Below are positions 46,615 to 57,737 of a DNA stretch of 64,000 nucleotides, piece by piece. The first letter of the stretch is position 1. Each line of letters opens with the position of its first letter. Made by a program: the position numbers and the translations under genes. The notes below the pieces were generated by a model. That model did no database searches. It saw nothing but the letters and a program-made list of their open reading frames with translations, and had not been told where the DNA came from. The stretch comes from Siphonodentalium dalli. Lineage: Eukaryota > Mollusca > Scaphopoda > Gadilida > Siphonodentaliidae. Where the stretch lies: NCBI GenBank assembly GCA_032622095.1, contig CP136064.1, positions 113,138,004-113,202,003 of the forward strand, read 5' to 3'.

Positions 46615-48618
46615 ATGATAAATATACGGCTAATGCTTCTTCTAGTTATCTCTTTTTGCTAGCTCATTGTGTGAATGCCTTGATTGCCATTCCAATATAA
46701 ATATGACTGTTAAGAAGATATAATTGTTCAAGTGACTTATATGGGTCACCATATGTCGGGATTGTGAAATGTGAACGCCCAACTACTTAAAATGATATGG
46801 AGATGGCCTGGTGAATGTATATAACTTATATGTGGATATCGGCGAATAGCAATCTTATCAATGATAGTGCATATCCGCTCGCCATCCGTGACGCAAATGA
46901 CACCAAATGTGATTTAATTCATGGTATATCATTAGAGAAAAACGTGTATGAATTTGGTGGAATTTGGTTTATTAAATCAATTGTTGATGCAACGCTGACT
47001 CGAACAACGACATATTGTGAAGGTGATTAGGTATTCGTTTGGTGGAAATCAGCGACAAAATTATTTCACCATATTTTGTAAATTTCCCCTCCCACCAACA
47101 GCGTCATTTTAGAACATTTTAACCCGCACCATTATCTTCCTTGTAAAAAGTTACCCCTCTTAGAACGCCTTGGTGCCATCTCGATTGTACCGCGTGAAGT
47201 TATATATAGAACGCACACAGACAGACAAAAAGACAGACAGACAGGACGATTTTATTTCTTGTATCATTTGAGAACGTGTCTGAATTTGATGGTAATTGGT
47301 ACTAAAAATATTTTGTATCAGTTTTGGTGACCATCCCGTCCCTATTTCGGACTCAAGCTGCACACACTAAGACTCATTAGAGATTAGAGATGCATATATA
47401 TGAAATTGGTGAAAATTGGCGAGTATACAAATTCGTATCAAATTTAAGGTCCCCATATCTCTCACCCATAGGGCACCAATTTGGTGTATCTAAACCACAC
47501 GATAAGATTCCTCGCATCACGGAGAAGAATATGTATCAATCTGGTGGAAATTGGCACTAAACATATAGATATAATTTTTTGTGTCCCTCTCATCTCTATA
47601 CACCACTGACTCGAATGGCCCCACTTGTGACATCCTTAAACCACACGATTACACTCCTGATATCATGGAGATGATTGTTTATAAGTTTGGTGATAATCGG
47701 CGACTACACAATTTTTTTTATCAAATTTGGTGCCAATCCCTCCCCTCTCCATCTCTCACCAAACAGCACCACTATGGCGTCTTTAAATCACGATTAGATT
47801 CCTCGTATCATGGATAAGAACGTGTATCAATTTGGTGGAAATTGGCGCTAAAAAAATTGTGCATCAATTTTGGTGCCCCTGTCCCTTTCAATGCAACCCT
47901 GACTCGAATGAGGCCACATTTGACAGATATAAGCAACACCATTAGACTCCTCATACCATGGGGATGATTTTGTATAAGTGTGGTGGCAATCGGCGACTTA
48001 TTATCAAATTTAGTGCACACCCCCTCCCAATCTCTCATCCAAAAACAACAATTTGGCGTTGTTAAATCGCACAATTAGATTCCTTGTATCATGAAGAAGA
48101 ATATATATCAATTTGGTGGAAATCGGCGCTAAAATTAGTTTTATCAATTTTGGTGCCCCTCTTCCCTTCCGTTCATCCCTGACTCAAACGACGCCACTTT
48201 TGACATATTTAAACCACACGTTGGATTCTTCATAGCATGGGGATGATTATATGTAAGTTTCGTGGCAATCGGCGACAGAAAAAAATATCTCCCCCCCCCC
48301 TTCCGGGCATCCCTGACGCGAACGGTGCGATTTTTGCCATATTTAAACCACGCCATTAGATTCCTCATATTATGGGGATGATTATATATAAGTTTGGTGG
48401 CAATCGGCGACAAATATTTGTTCTGCCCCTCCCCCTTTTCTGCCCCTGACAACAACGGCGTCACTTTAGAAAATTCTAACCCCGACCATTATCTTTCTCG
48501 TAAAAAGCTACTCCTAGTAGACCCCTTTGGCATCATCTAGATGGTCCCCTGTGAATTTCTATAGAACACAGACAGACAGACAGACAGACAGATAGACATT
48601 CGCAAATATAGATATAGA
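46615..48618 (-). mobile_element. Helitron-like unit(s) made of about 145-bp repeats
   Basis: The right end reads TCTATATCTATATTTGCGAA on the minus strand, next to a (GACA)n tract at 48569-48590, like the 5' end plus microsatellite of the main family. The body has seven or more units spaced about 133-150 bp (TTTGGTGG near 47530, 47680, 47829, 47978, 48111, 48258, 48392) with the block GGTGGCAATCGGCGAC. A second (CAGA)n tract at 47216-47243 suggests another internal 5' end. T at 48619 follows. The frames 47581-47817 (plus), 47808-48074 and 48144-48464 (minus) follow the repeat and are not genes. Confidence 0.5.
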
Positions 48619-48671
48619 TTGTTACAAATATCTATATATTGTACAAATAAATACAACTACTACTACTACTA
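48619..48671 (+). other. End of LINE 3' UTR with AATAAA-like word and (ACT)5 tail
   Basis: Contains ACAAATAAATACAACTACT and ends in an ACT triplet repeat directly before the PSR sequence resumes at 48672. Short 3' microsatellite tails are common in CR1/jockey-type LINEs. Confidence 0.5.
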
Positions 48672-50339
48672 CATCAGATTCCAGTTGGTTACCACGTGAT
48701 GTGGAAGATTTTTATTTGCAAATGTCATGCAATCGGAATACATAGGATTCCATGGTAGTTTTGCCAAGTTAGGTGGAGTGTTGGATTTGCAAAATACATG
48801 CAATCATTCTGTATGTGTTTCCGGAATGCATCGGATTCCATATTCGTCTGTGCCACGTTATGTGGTATAGGTTGGATTTGCAAATTTCATGCAATCATTC
48901 TGTAGGTAACGTCCGTATATCCGGAATGCATAGGATTCCATGGTAGTTTTTGCCACGTAATGTGGAGTCTTGGATTTGCAAAATTCATGCAATCATTCGG
49001 TATATGTTACATCCGTGAAGGAATCTATCAGATTCTAGTTTCAAACTCTCCGCGTCAACTGCCAATGTGCATACTGTCTGGTCGCTTTAAGATAAGAATC
49101 TATTCCAACCAGTTTAAACTGGTTTGTCTGCGGGGTTCGCCCACTGTATTTCAGTTGTCATAAGCAGAAAATCATGCTGGGAGGGTCATGTTACCGAATA
49201 GCGACGATAGGCTTCGGCATCCTTTGTAGTTGCTTTCCATGTGCGAATGTATCACCTGTGAAAGATTAATCCGTGATTGATCACTTGTTAGTCTATCGGT
49301 ATTAAAGACGGTGGCATTTTAATGAGTAGAATTATCTGACTCACAGCCATATCCAGGAAAAATATTTATCTTTGACTTCTAAAGATCTTAGCTCAGTTAT
49401 GTGTTTAGATAGAATTTAAAGAGCGTTCATTCGACAATATTTCACCCAATTTTCGGGTACGTCGAAAGTCAAGACTTGGTGTACATGTATATACGGAATA
49501 CATAAGATTCCAATTGGGTGTCACTTCCCGTGCACTAATATTCTGCATATTACGTGCAATATATATGCCATATTCGTGATGGCATACATCGGATTCCAGT
49601 TTAAATTTGCATATTCTATGCGAGCTCCGATGGCTTGGCCGGTATATGGCAGATCCATTCATAAGAAGTTGCATATTTTATGCAATTTGTAACATGTTTT
49701 ATGCGCCGACTACTCGTCAGGGACAGGCGCTTTAATTAGATAAGTCGAAATTTTTATGTCTGTTTACGGAATACATCAGATTCCAGTTGGTTACCACGTG
49801 ATGTGGAAGATTTTTATTTACAAATGTCATGCAATCGGAATACATAGGATTCCATGGTAGTTTTGCCACGTTAGGTGGAGTGTTGGATTTGCAAAATAAA
49901 TGCAATCATTCTGTATGTGTATCCGGAATGCATAGGATTCCATCTTCGTCTTAGCCACGTTATGTGGTATAGGTTGGATTTGCAAATTTCATGCAATCAT
50001 TCTATAAGTAACGTCCGTGTATCCGGAATGCATTTTGTATATAAGATGATGTATGTATACCCAACCATCCGCCTATTCTATGCGAGCTCCGATGGCTTGG
50101 CATATAGCAGTTCCATTCAGGAGAAGTTGCATATTTTATGCAGTCTGCATATTACATGCAATATAGATGTCATATTCGTGGTGGAATACATCGGATTCCA
50201 GTTTAAATTTGCATATTATATGCAATCTGTATGTTCATTCCATGTTAGCGAAATAGAGCATAGCATCCACCACTCATCCCAAAGATATGGGTTGAAATAA
50301 TGATAAATGCCAGTTGGCCCCGCATGTGTGCAAATCCAG
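48672..50339. repeat. PSR: 85-100-bp units each with three short palindromes
   Basis: Units follow the pattern GGAATACATAGGATTCCATGG, cut here after its first 17 bases as a palindrome (GGAAT-N7-ATTCC), then CCACGTNATGTGG, then GATTTGCAAAATTCATGCAA (TTGCA-N7-TGCAA). They recur near 48733, 48822, 48920 and 49014, and again from 49768. At 49440-49720 and 50080-50330 a related block has TTGCATATTTTATGCAA and GCGAGCTCCGATGGCTTGG. The frames 48960-49163 and 49875-50300 (plus) and 49405-49674 (minus) run through the repeats and are not genes. Confidence 0.75.
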
Positions 50340-50870
50340 ACAAGATAGAGCATAGAATCAAATTGGATTGTCCAAATGAACTAGTGGGCCCTAGGTTCTT
50401 GCTAGCATGCCAGAACATGATACCAATAACGAATGTATAATTCGTTATAGGTAACAGTGGGCTCTGTGTGGCACATGCATTGCTAATGGATGGAATTAAT
50501 TCATGAGTATTGTCCAGACTTCATCTGCACATCTGGGTGCACCCATTTATTTGGGATATTAATGTGTATAGTTATAGTGATAATATAGCTGTATATTTGA
50601 CGTGTATCATTAGCTATAAGAATAATATAGCATTGATAGTTTGTGACCCGAGCGTATACTCGTGGTGTCATATGCATAATTTTAGTGCGCCCGTTTAGTG
50701 GTGTATTTATATATGTAAAGCTATAGCAATAATATAGCATTGTTAATGTCCATGTATTGTGTGGTGACTATCCAAACATTTGTCAGAACAATACAGCCAC
50801 GTAGTCTAAGCAGATAGGATCCCTAGTAATTAAACTAGTTATTCACATAATTACTCTCACCGAGGAATGT
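50340..50870. repeat. Insert within the PSR with an internal duplication
   Basis: Interrupts the PSR after GTGTGCAAATCCAGACAA. It carries two related blocks about 157 bp apart (GGGTGCACCCATTTATTTG near 50528; GTGCGCCCGTTTAGTGGTG near 50684), each followed by a GCTATA...AATAATATAGC stretch. Open frames on both strands across it (50501-50740) are low-complexity. I do not recognise the family. Confidence 0.45.
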
Positions 50871-53420
50871 CAGATTTGTATATAAAATGGTGTATGTATA
50901 CACAACCATCAGCCTTTGACTAGAGGTATATATAGCGTTATGTTCAACGTGATGCCCGACACTATGCTATGAATTTGGATAGTCACTTTAAGCTAGTGTT
51001 TCATGTCTATTTTTATGCGCCGACTACTCGTCAGGGACAGGCGCTTTAATTAGATAAGTCGACATTTTTATGTCTGTTTACGGAATACATCAGATTCCAG
51101 TTGGTTACCACGTGATGTGGAAGATTTTTATTTGCAAATGTCATGCAATCGGAATACATAGGATTCCATGGTAGTTTTGCCACGTTAGGTGGAGTGTTGG
51201 ATTTGCAAAATACATGCAATCATTATGTATGTGTGTCCGGAATGCATAGGATTCCATATTCGTCTTTGCCACGTTATGTGGTATAGGTTGGATTTGCAAA
51301 TTTCATGCAATCATTCTGTAAGTAACGTCTGTGTATCCGGATAACATAGGATTCCATGGTAGTTTTTGCCACGTAATGTGGAGTGTTGGATTTGCAAATT
51401 CATGCAATCATTCTGTATGTTACATCCGTGAAGGAATCCATCATATTCTAGTTTGTCTGGATTTGCACACATGCGGGGCCAACTGGCACTTACCATTATT
51501 TCAACCCATATCTTTGGGATGAGTGATGGATGCTATGCTTTATTTCGCTAACATGGAATGAACATACAGATTGCATATAATATGCAAATTTACACTGGAA
51601 TCCGATGTATTCTACCACGAATATGACATCTATATTGCATGTAATATGCAGACTGCATAAAATATGCAACTTCTCCTGAATGGAACTGATATATACCAAA
51701 CCATCGGAGCTCGCATAGAATATACACCACGAATATGACATCTATATTGCATGTAATATGCAGACTGCATAAAATATGCAACTTCTCCTGAATGGAACTG
51801 CTATATGCCAAGCCATCGGAGCTCGCATAGAATATGCGATGGTTGGGTATACATACACCATCTTATATACAAAATGCATTCCGGATACACGGACGTTACT
51901 TATAGAATGATTGCATGAAATTTACAGATCCAACCTATACCACATACCGTGGCAAAGACGAATATGGAATCCTATGCATTCCGGATACACACACAGAATG
52001 ATTGCATGTATTTTGCAAATCCAACACTCCACCTAACGTGGCAAAACTACCATGGAATCCTATGTATTCTGATTGCATGACATTTGCAAATAAAAATCTT
52101 CCACATCACGTGGTAACCAACTGGAATCTGATGTATTCCGTAAACAGACATAAAAATGTCGACTTATCTAATTAAAGCGCCTGTCCCTGACGAGTAGTCG
52201 GGTAGTCTGCGCATAAAACATGTTACAAATTGCATAAAATATGCAACTTCTCATGAAATACTGGCCAAGCCATCGGAGCTCGCATAGAATATGCAAAATT
52301 TAAACTGGAATCCGATGTATGCCATCACGAATATGGCATATATATTGCACGTAATATGCAGAATAATAGTGCACGTGAAGTGACACCCAATTGGAATCTT
52401 ATGTATTCCGTATATACATGTACACCAAGTCTTGACTTTCGACGTACCCGAAAATTGGGTGAAATATTGTCGAATTAACGCTCTTTATTCTATCTAAACA
52501 CCTAACAGAGTTAAGATCTTCAGAAGTCAAAGATAAATATTTGTCCTGGATATGGCCGTGAGTCAGATAATTCTACTCATTAAAATGCCACCCGTCTTTA
52601 ATACCGATAGACTAACAAGTGATCAATTACGGATCAAACTTTCACACGTGATACATTCGCACATGGAAAGTAACTACAAATGATGCCGACGTCTAGTGGC
52701 GCTATTCGGTAACATGACCCTCACAGCATGATTTGCTGTTTATGACAACTGAAATACAATGGGCGAACCCCGCACACAAACCAGTTTAAACTGGCTGGAA
52801 TAGATTTTTATCTTAAAGCGACCAGACAGTCTGCACATGGGCAGTTGACGCGGAGAGTTTGAAGCAGATGTATTCCTTCACAGATGTAACATGCAGAACG
52901 ATTGCATGAATTTTGCAAATCCAACACTCTACATCACATAGCAAAAACTACCATGGAATCCTATGCATTCCGGATACACGGACGCTACTTACAGAATGAT
53001 TGCATGAAATTTGCAAATCCAACCTATACCACATAACGTGGCAAAGACGAATATGGAATCCTATGCATTCCGGACACACATACATAATGATTGCATGTAT
53101 TTTGCAAATCCAACACTCCACCTAACGTGGCAAAACTACCATGGAATCCTATGTATTCCGTTTGCATGACATTTGCAAATAAAAATCTTCCACATCTCGT
53201 GGTAACCAACTGGAATCTGATGTATTCCGTAAACAGACATAAAAATGTCGACTTATCTAATTAAAGCGTCTGTCCCTGACGATTAGTCGGAGCATAAAAA
53301 TAGACACGAACACTAGCTTAAAGTGACTATCCAAATTCAGAGCATAGTGTCGGGCATCACGTTGAACATAACGTTACCTCTAGTCAAAGGCTGATGGTTG
53401 GGTATGCATACACTGTATTT
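50871..53420. repeat. PSR, second part: a long inverted repeat
   Basis: Starts with the same TTGTATA-AAAATGGTGTATG end as 32530 and runs forward to about 51490. It then reads as the reverse of earlier PSR parts: 51467-51840 mirrors 50040-50340, 51840-52170 mirrors 49750-50060, 52200-52870 mirrors 49010-49720, 52870-53220 mirrors 48672-49010, and 53220-53420 mirrors 32530-32746. A roughly 120-bp block is duplicated at 51600-51720 and 51725-51835. It ends CCATCAACCATCAGCC-type reverse terminus near 53390-53420. Confidence 0.7.
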
Positions 53421-53972
53421 TGTCACTGTTGGTTTAACAATATGATACCGTTGGTTTGCCTACGGTATTATACCGTTGCTAGTTTTGACGGCCAAGTACC
53501 GTTGCACAAACACGAGGTATGGATAGGATCACCTCCCTTGTGAGATTCGCAATGCATCTCGGGTAAATTCGCCATTAATTGATGTCTCAGTGTCTGTCTC
53601 CGTCATTCGCGGGAGATTTGTTTTATAATTTAGTAGGCCTACTTTTTAATATGTTTCAACAGCTTGGGACAGGTTCCAAGCCGTTTAAATAGCACTAACG
53701 GTCTACCGAACGGGCTAAAGAAAGTGTAAACAAGCCCTATTTAACCACTTGCGATGTTTTAATAGCGACCGCGAAAATAGGTCACCTAGTAAAATTGGTT
53801 TGCACTGCAGTCATTCACTCTATAAGTATTAGTTATAACGGATCACTTTTCACATTTTCGCTAATTTCTCTACTAATAAACGAATCAAAGTAATTATTTT
53901 TGTTGGATCTTCTAGTCAGCTATATTACTACTTTGTACCATAAATAAATTTTAGAAAGATTGCATGTGTGAT
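53421..53972. other. ACCGTT-rich sequence, no gene seen
   Basis: Begins with several ACCGTTG / ACGGTA words (53445-53510) like those in the ACGGT foldback, then single-copy A+T-rich sequence with no open frame of note. Confidence 0.4.
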
Positions 53973-54135
53973 TCCAACAGTACAATGTATCGACGGTGTA
54001 CTGTTATTTCAACAGTATCCTACCGTGTATTCCAACAGTACAATGTATCAACGGTATACTGTTATTTCTACAGTATCCTACCGTTTACTTCAACAGTACA
54101 ATGTATCAACGGTATACTGTTATTTCGACAGGGAT
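53973..54135 (+). repeat. 58-bp tandem repeat, about 2.8 copies
   Basis: CCAACAGTACAATGTATC starts at 53974 and 54032, with a TCAACAG version at 54090: an exact 58-bp step. Each unit has AACGGTATACTGTTATTTC or a one-base variant. The three overlapping plus-strand frames here translate the repeat and are not genes. Confidence 0.9.
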
Positions 54136-54217
54136 TGTACTGGCAACTAAGTTGACGGTGCATTACCGTAGTTATAACGTTATTAAATTTTACAGTGTAC
54201 ACCATTCTATATACAAA

Positions 54218-55250
54218 CTTGTTCACCAAGTTATCATTACTCAATGGGGGCTTTAATGTAATAGTTGAAATAATCGGTAATACGGTATACCGCGGTGTGT
54301 TTTTATGATTACCACGGTATTTTTATGCTTAAATACCGCCCAGCACTATCTCTTATTGATTGCACGGAATACCTTGAAAACTATTCTTAATACAATATTC
54401 AACGCCGAAAGAAGGTGCAATGTCTTTATCAGTCCAGGAAATAGTAATCCGGTGCTTCTCAAACGCAATTTGATTGGTGCTCTAACATTATTGAATAGAT
54501 TAATACTAGTAGGGGGCATCTCTAGCCCGAGATTAACTGAGCGAGCACAAATCACCACTTTAGCTTGCTGCACACTATCTGTATAATGCACACCATTGTA
54601 ATGTTCCTGTATTCTCACATTAATTTTGCCAGACCTGGTAGCTTTCTTAATTGTCAATTGGTCTTTTTATTATTAGTATTATAGTAGTTAGTACAGTAAT
54701 ATATGATTATGAGAAATACAATTAATTTGTTTGTCCAACAACTGTGCCTGTGTTTGTGTGCCTGTTGATTTCCAACAAAAGTATTCATTTCGTTTTCAGT
54801 TAATTCTGACAAATTGAAATTTCTTTAGCAATATTATCTCAATGTGACCGCTTTCACAGATTGCTGCCCAGCAGAAGGGTATGCATTACTAGTACGTTCA
54901 TGACTGAACAACATTGGGAAAAATGCATACTGGTATCAAAAATAGTTTGCCGATCTCTTATATCAAAATCTAAATGAACGAATTCATCACACATTTTGTA
55001 ATCACTTGATTAATATTATAACGATTTTCACCATGTAAACATTTTCAAGATACATGTAGCTTGTATATCCAACAACAAAATCTTATCGTTTTCGGCTGTT
55101 GCATACATTGTAGACGCTTCACCTTGTTGACTGTATTCTGCAAGGTCGCGAGGGTAAACTTCGTGGAGTCCGACCACTTGAAATTGAGATTTATATTGGA
55201 TTATGTATTATTTCTTAGATGGTGATTTTAAATTTCCAAATAGTGCAATA
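54218..55250. repeat. Third, diverged copy of host segment 11705-12781
   Basis: Aligns with 11705-12781 through substitutions and small indels, including AGTACGTTCATGACTGA and AAGGTCGCGAGGGTAAACTT. The frames at 54305-54586 (plus) and 54346-54657 (minus) are not kept as the same reading in the other copies, which argues against a conserved gene. Interrupted at 55250 by a Helitron-like insertion. Confidence 0.85.
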
Positions 55251-56251
55251 TCTACTATATAATTTGAGACTTCCGTATATATATATGTGTGTGTGTATGT
55301 GGGTACTTCATAGAATCCAAAACGCGTGTACAGATTGAGCTCAAATTTAGTATGTAAGTGTAAAATCCCACCGACACGATCGTGGTCGCGTTTTGGAGAA
55401 GCTCAGAGCACCCGTTCTCCAATCTCAGTCACAAAAACGGCACTTCGGTGGTTAAGACATCAACGATCTTGATATTGACCTTATACGGAGGTGTTAACAA
55501 TTAACGCTCTTTATTGCAATGGACGTGGCTAAACGACTGACTCCATGCGTCCGAAATACGGATGCGGATTCCAATGGACGTGGCTAAACGACTGACCCCA
55601 TGCGTCCGAAATACGGATGCGGACGAAATGAAATTATCTCGACTAAAAAGGCAGAATTGATCTAAGAGCTCGAAATATTATGCAGAGGGATTTCACGACG
55701 GGATTAATTGACTGTCCACTCTGAAGTTTGGGACGGGGAGGACGTGTACCATGAATTAACTCATTGAAAAACAAAGAATGCGTTATCTCGGAAACGGGTG
55801 GAGCTATCGACTTGAAATTTGCTATGTGAATGTATCTTGCCCCGGATACAAATTTTATCGGGTCGCCGAGCTCGTGCGACGCCAGCTTCGCGCATGCGCA
55901 GACGAGATCTCGGAAATTGGTGGAGCTATCGACTTGAAATTTGGTATGTGAATGTATCTTGCCCCGGGTACGAATTTTATCGGGTCGCCGAGCCCGTGCG
56001 ACGCCCTTGCAGCGCGTGCGCAGACGAGATCTCGGAAACGGGTGGAGCTATCGACTTGAAATTTGCAATGTGAATGTATCTTACCCCGGATACGAATTTT
56101 ATCGGGTCGCCGAGCCCGTGCGACGCAAGCTTCGCGCATGCGCAGACCAGATATCGGAAACGGGTGGAGCTATCGGTTAAATTTAAAAAATGTCATGTTT
56201 CTGAAACAAAGCCATGAGACGAATGCCGCCAGTGGCGGGCTAACCTGCTAG
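55251..56251 (+). mobile_element. Helitron-like unit F1, in a defined target site
   Basis: Starts TCTACTATATAATTTGAGAC after A (55250) and ends with CCGCCAGTGGCGG hairpin and CTAG (56248-56251). The first half resembles array units 2-4; the second (55790-56175) has three GCGCATGCGC-type 120-bp repeats. The frame 55819-56073 and its neighbours translate these repeats. Confidence 0.75.
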
Positions 56252-56988
56252 TCTATTATATATTTTGGAAGATCTGTTTGTGTGTGTGTCTGTGTGTTCG
56301 CGATGAACTCGAAAACGGCCGAGCCGATTTCGATGAAACTTGGTATGTGGGGGTATTTTCGACCGGGGGGTGGCATGGGGCCTATTAATTTGTCCGTACG
56401 AAGTGACCTTGACCTTTAAATCGGGTAATTTCAAGGTCAAACGCCCGAATATCACGGGATTTCGATGAAACTTGGTATGTGGGGGTACCTTCGGCCGGGG
56501 AGTGTCATAAACCTATTAATTTGCCCGTGCGACGTGACCTTGACCTTGAAATCGGGTCATTTCAAGGTCAAACGCCCGAATATCACGGGATTTCGATGAA
56601 ACTTGGTATGTGGGGGTACTTTCATATGGGGAGTCTCATAAGCATATGCATTTGCCCGTGCGACGTGACCTTGACCTTGCAATCGGGTCAATTCAAGGTC
56701 AAATCGCCAATTTTGATCGGATTTCGACGAAATTTTATACATAGGGTTACTTTTGTCCACTGAGTGTTTTGGACGGGTCGAATCGTGACCCCGATCTTAC
56801 CTTGACTTTCTAAATGATCAATTCGATGTCAAATCGGGTAAAACCGGATGGATTTCGACGGGAACGTTTGTCGGGTACTTTTGTCCGGGCAGTGTTTTGA
56901 ACTGGTCAAATCGTGACCCCACTTGACCTTGACCTTCAAAATGGACAATTCAAGGTCAAAGCCCGGACGAAGTCGGGTCACCTTCTAG
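56252..56988 (+). mobile_element. Helitron-like unit F2, joined head-to-tail to F1
   Basis: Starts TCTATTATATATTTTGG directly after the CTAG of F1 and ends with GCCCGGAC-GAA-GTCGGGTC and CTAG (56985-56988), then T (56989). The body carries the TGACCTTGA / TCAAGGTCA repeat. Compared with the empty site at 12781|12782, F1 plus F2 form a single 1,738-bp insertion between A and T. Confidence 0.75.
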
Positions 56989-57551
56989 TAAATATATATT
57001 TCCTAGCCCTAAATCGGCCACAGATAAGCGAAATCTCAGCGTAATGTTTGCATAACTGTGATATGTTCCCTATTCATTTCTATCAAGTCACATGACGAAA
57101 AACAATATTAATAACTTAATTTGTTTATATTAACTAAAAATATAAGTAAGTTCAATCATATATTTCGAATATTTATTATGTATTATTCAAAATGTATTGA
57201 ACAGCAATGAGAGGAACTTATTAAAAGGAAACAGCGTGTTTACCAATTTCTGAACACGTGCTTCCATCGAGGCTGGGTGCGAATTTCAATATTATAATTA
57301 TCAATAAATTTTCAAGAGATATTTATCATTTTAATCGAACAAAATTGCACTATCAGAGGTCCTTTGTTACAAGTTGAACATTTACGAAACAATATTTCGA
57401 TTAACGGTAGTTTAACTGTGTACACACATTGTGTTATGGCAGCAACTGATCGATATTGCATCATCATTACATCAAGGTCAAGGTAACGCCTGTGTCTCAA
57501 TGTGATTTATTTTTAGTATATTTCATCATCCTTATTCAACAAGATGTCTTG
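56989..57551. repeat. Third copy of host segment 12782-13344
   Basis: Continues the alignment after the insertion (ATATATATTTCC, CAGATAAGCGAAATCTCAGC) with scattered differences. Ends at AAGATGTCTTG, where it joins a truncated minus-strand Helitron-like unit. Confidence 0.85.
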
Positions 57552-57737
57552 TCTTCGTCCGGGCTGTTTCCCCTCTGCTTTTCGGCGAATTGCGCGATTT
57601 GACCTTGAATTGACCAATTTGAAGGTTAAGGTCAGGTCGGTGTAACGATTTGACCCGTCCAAAAGACTCCCCGGACATAAGTATCTGTAGGTATCAAATT
57701 TCGTCGAAATCCGTCCCGTTTTACCCGATTTGACCTT
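57552..57737 (-). mobile_element. Truncated minus-strand Helitron-like remnant
   Basis: Starts inside the hairpin region (TCTTCGTCCGGGCTG) and stops inside the 130-bp repeat (TTTGACCTTG), without CTAG or a 5' end. It bridges host segments that lie about 18 kb apart in the other arrangement, so a deletion through a Helitron-like unit probably joined them. Confidence 0.6.

Larger units (their letters stand above)
32747..48671 (+). mobile_element. LINE (jockey/CR1-type) with three nested insertions
   Basis: A 5'-truncated non-LTR retrotransposon interrupts the PSR at GGAATA^CATCAG: the left flank ends GGAATA (32746) and the right flank resumes CATCAGATTCC (48672), contiguous in the PSR copy near 51080. 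Parts in order: RT-linker codons 32747-32847, foldback insertion, RT 38960-40368, piggyBac insertion, RT C-terminus 44970-45391, 3' UTR 45392-45801, Helitron-like insertion, end of 3' UTR 48619-48655, and an (ACT)5 tail at 48656-48670. About 2.35 kb of LINE sequence remains; the endonuclease and ORF1 are missing. Confidence 0.75.

Noticed and set aside
50501-50740. Overlapping frames on both strands
   Set aside because: A+T-rich, Tyr/Ile-rich composition on both strands, within a repeat.
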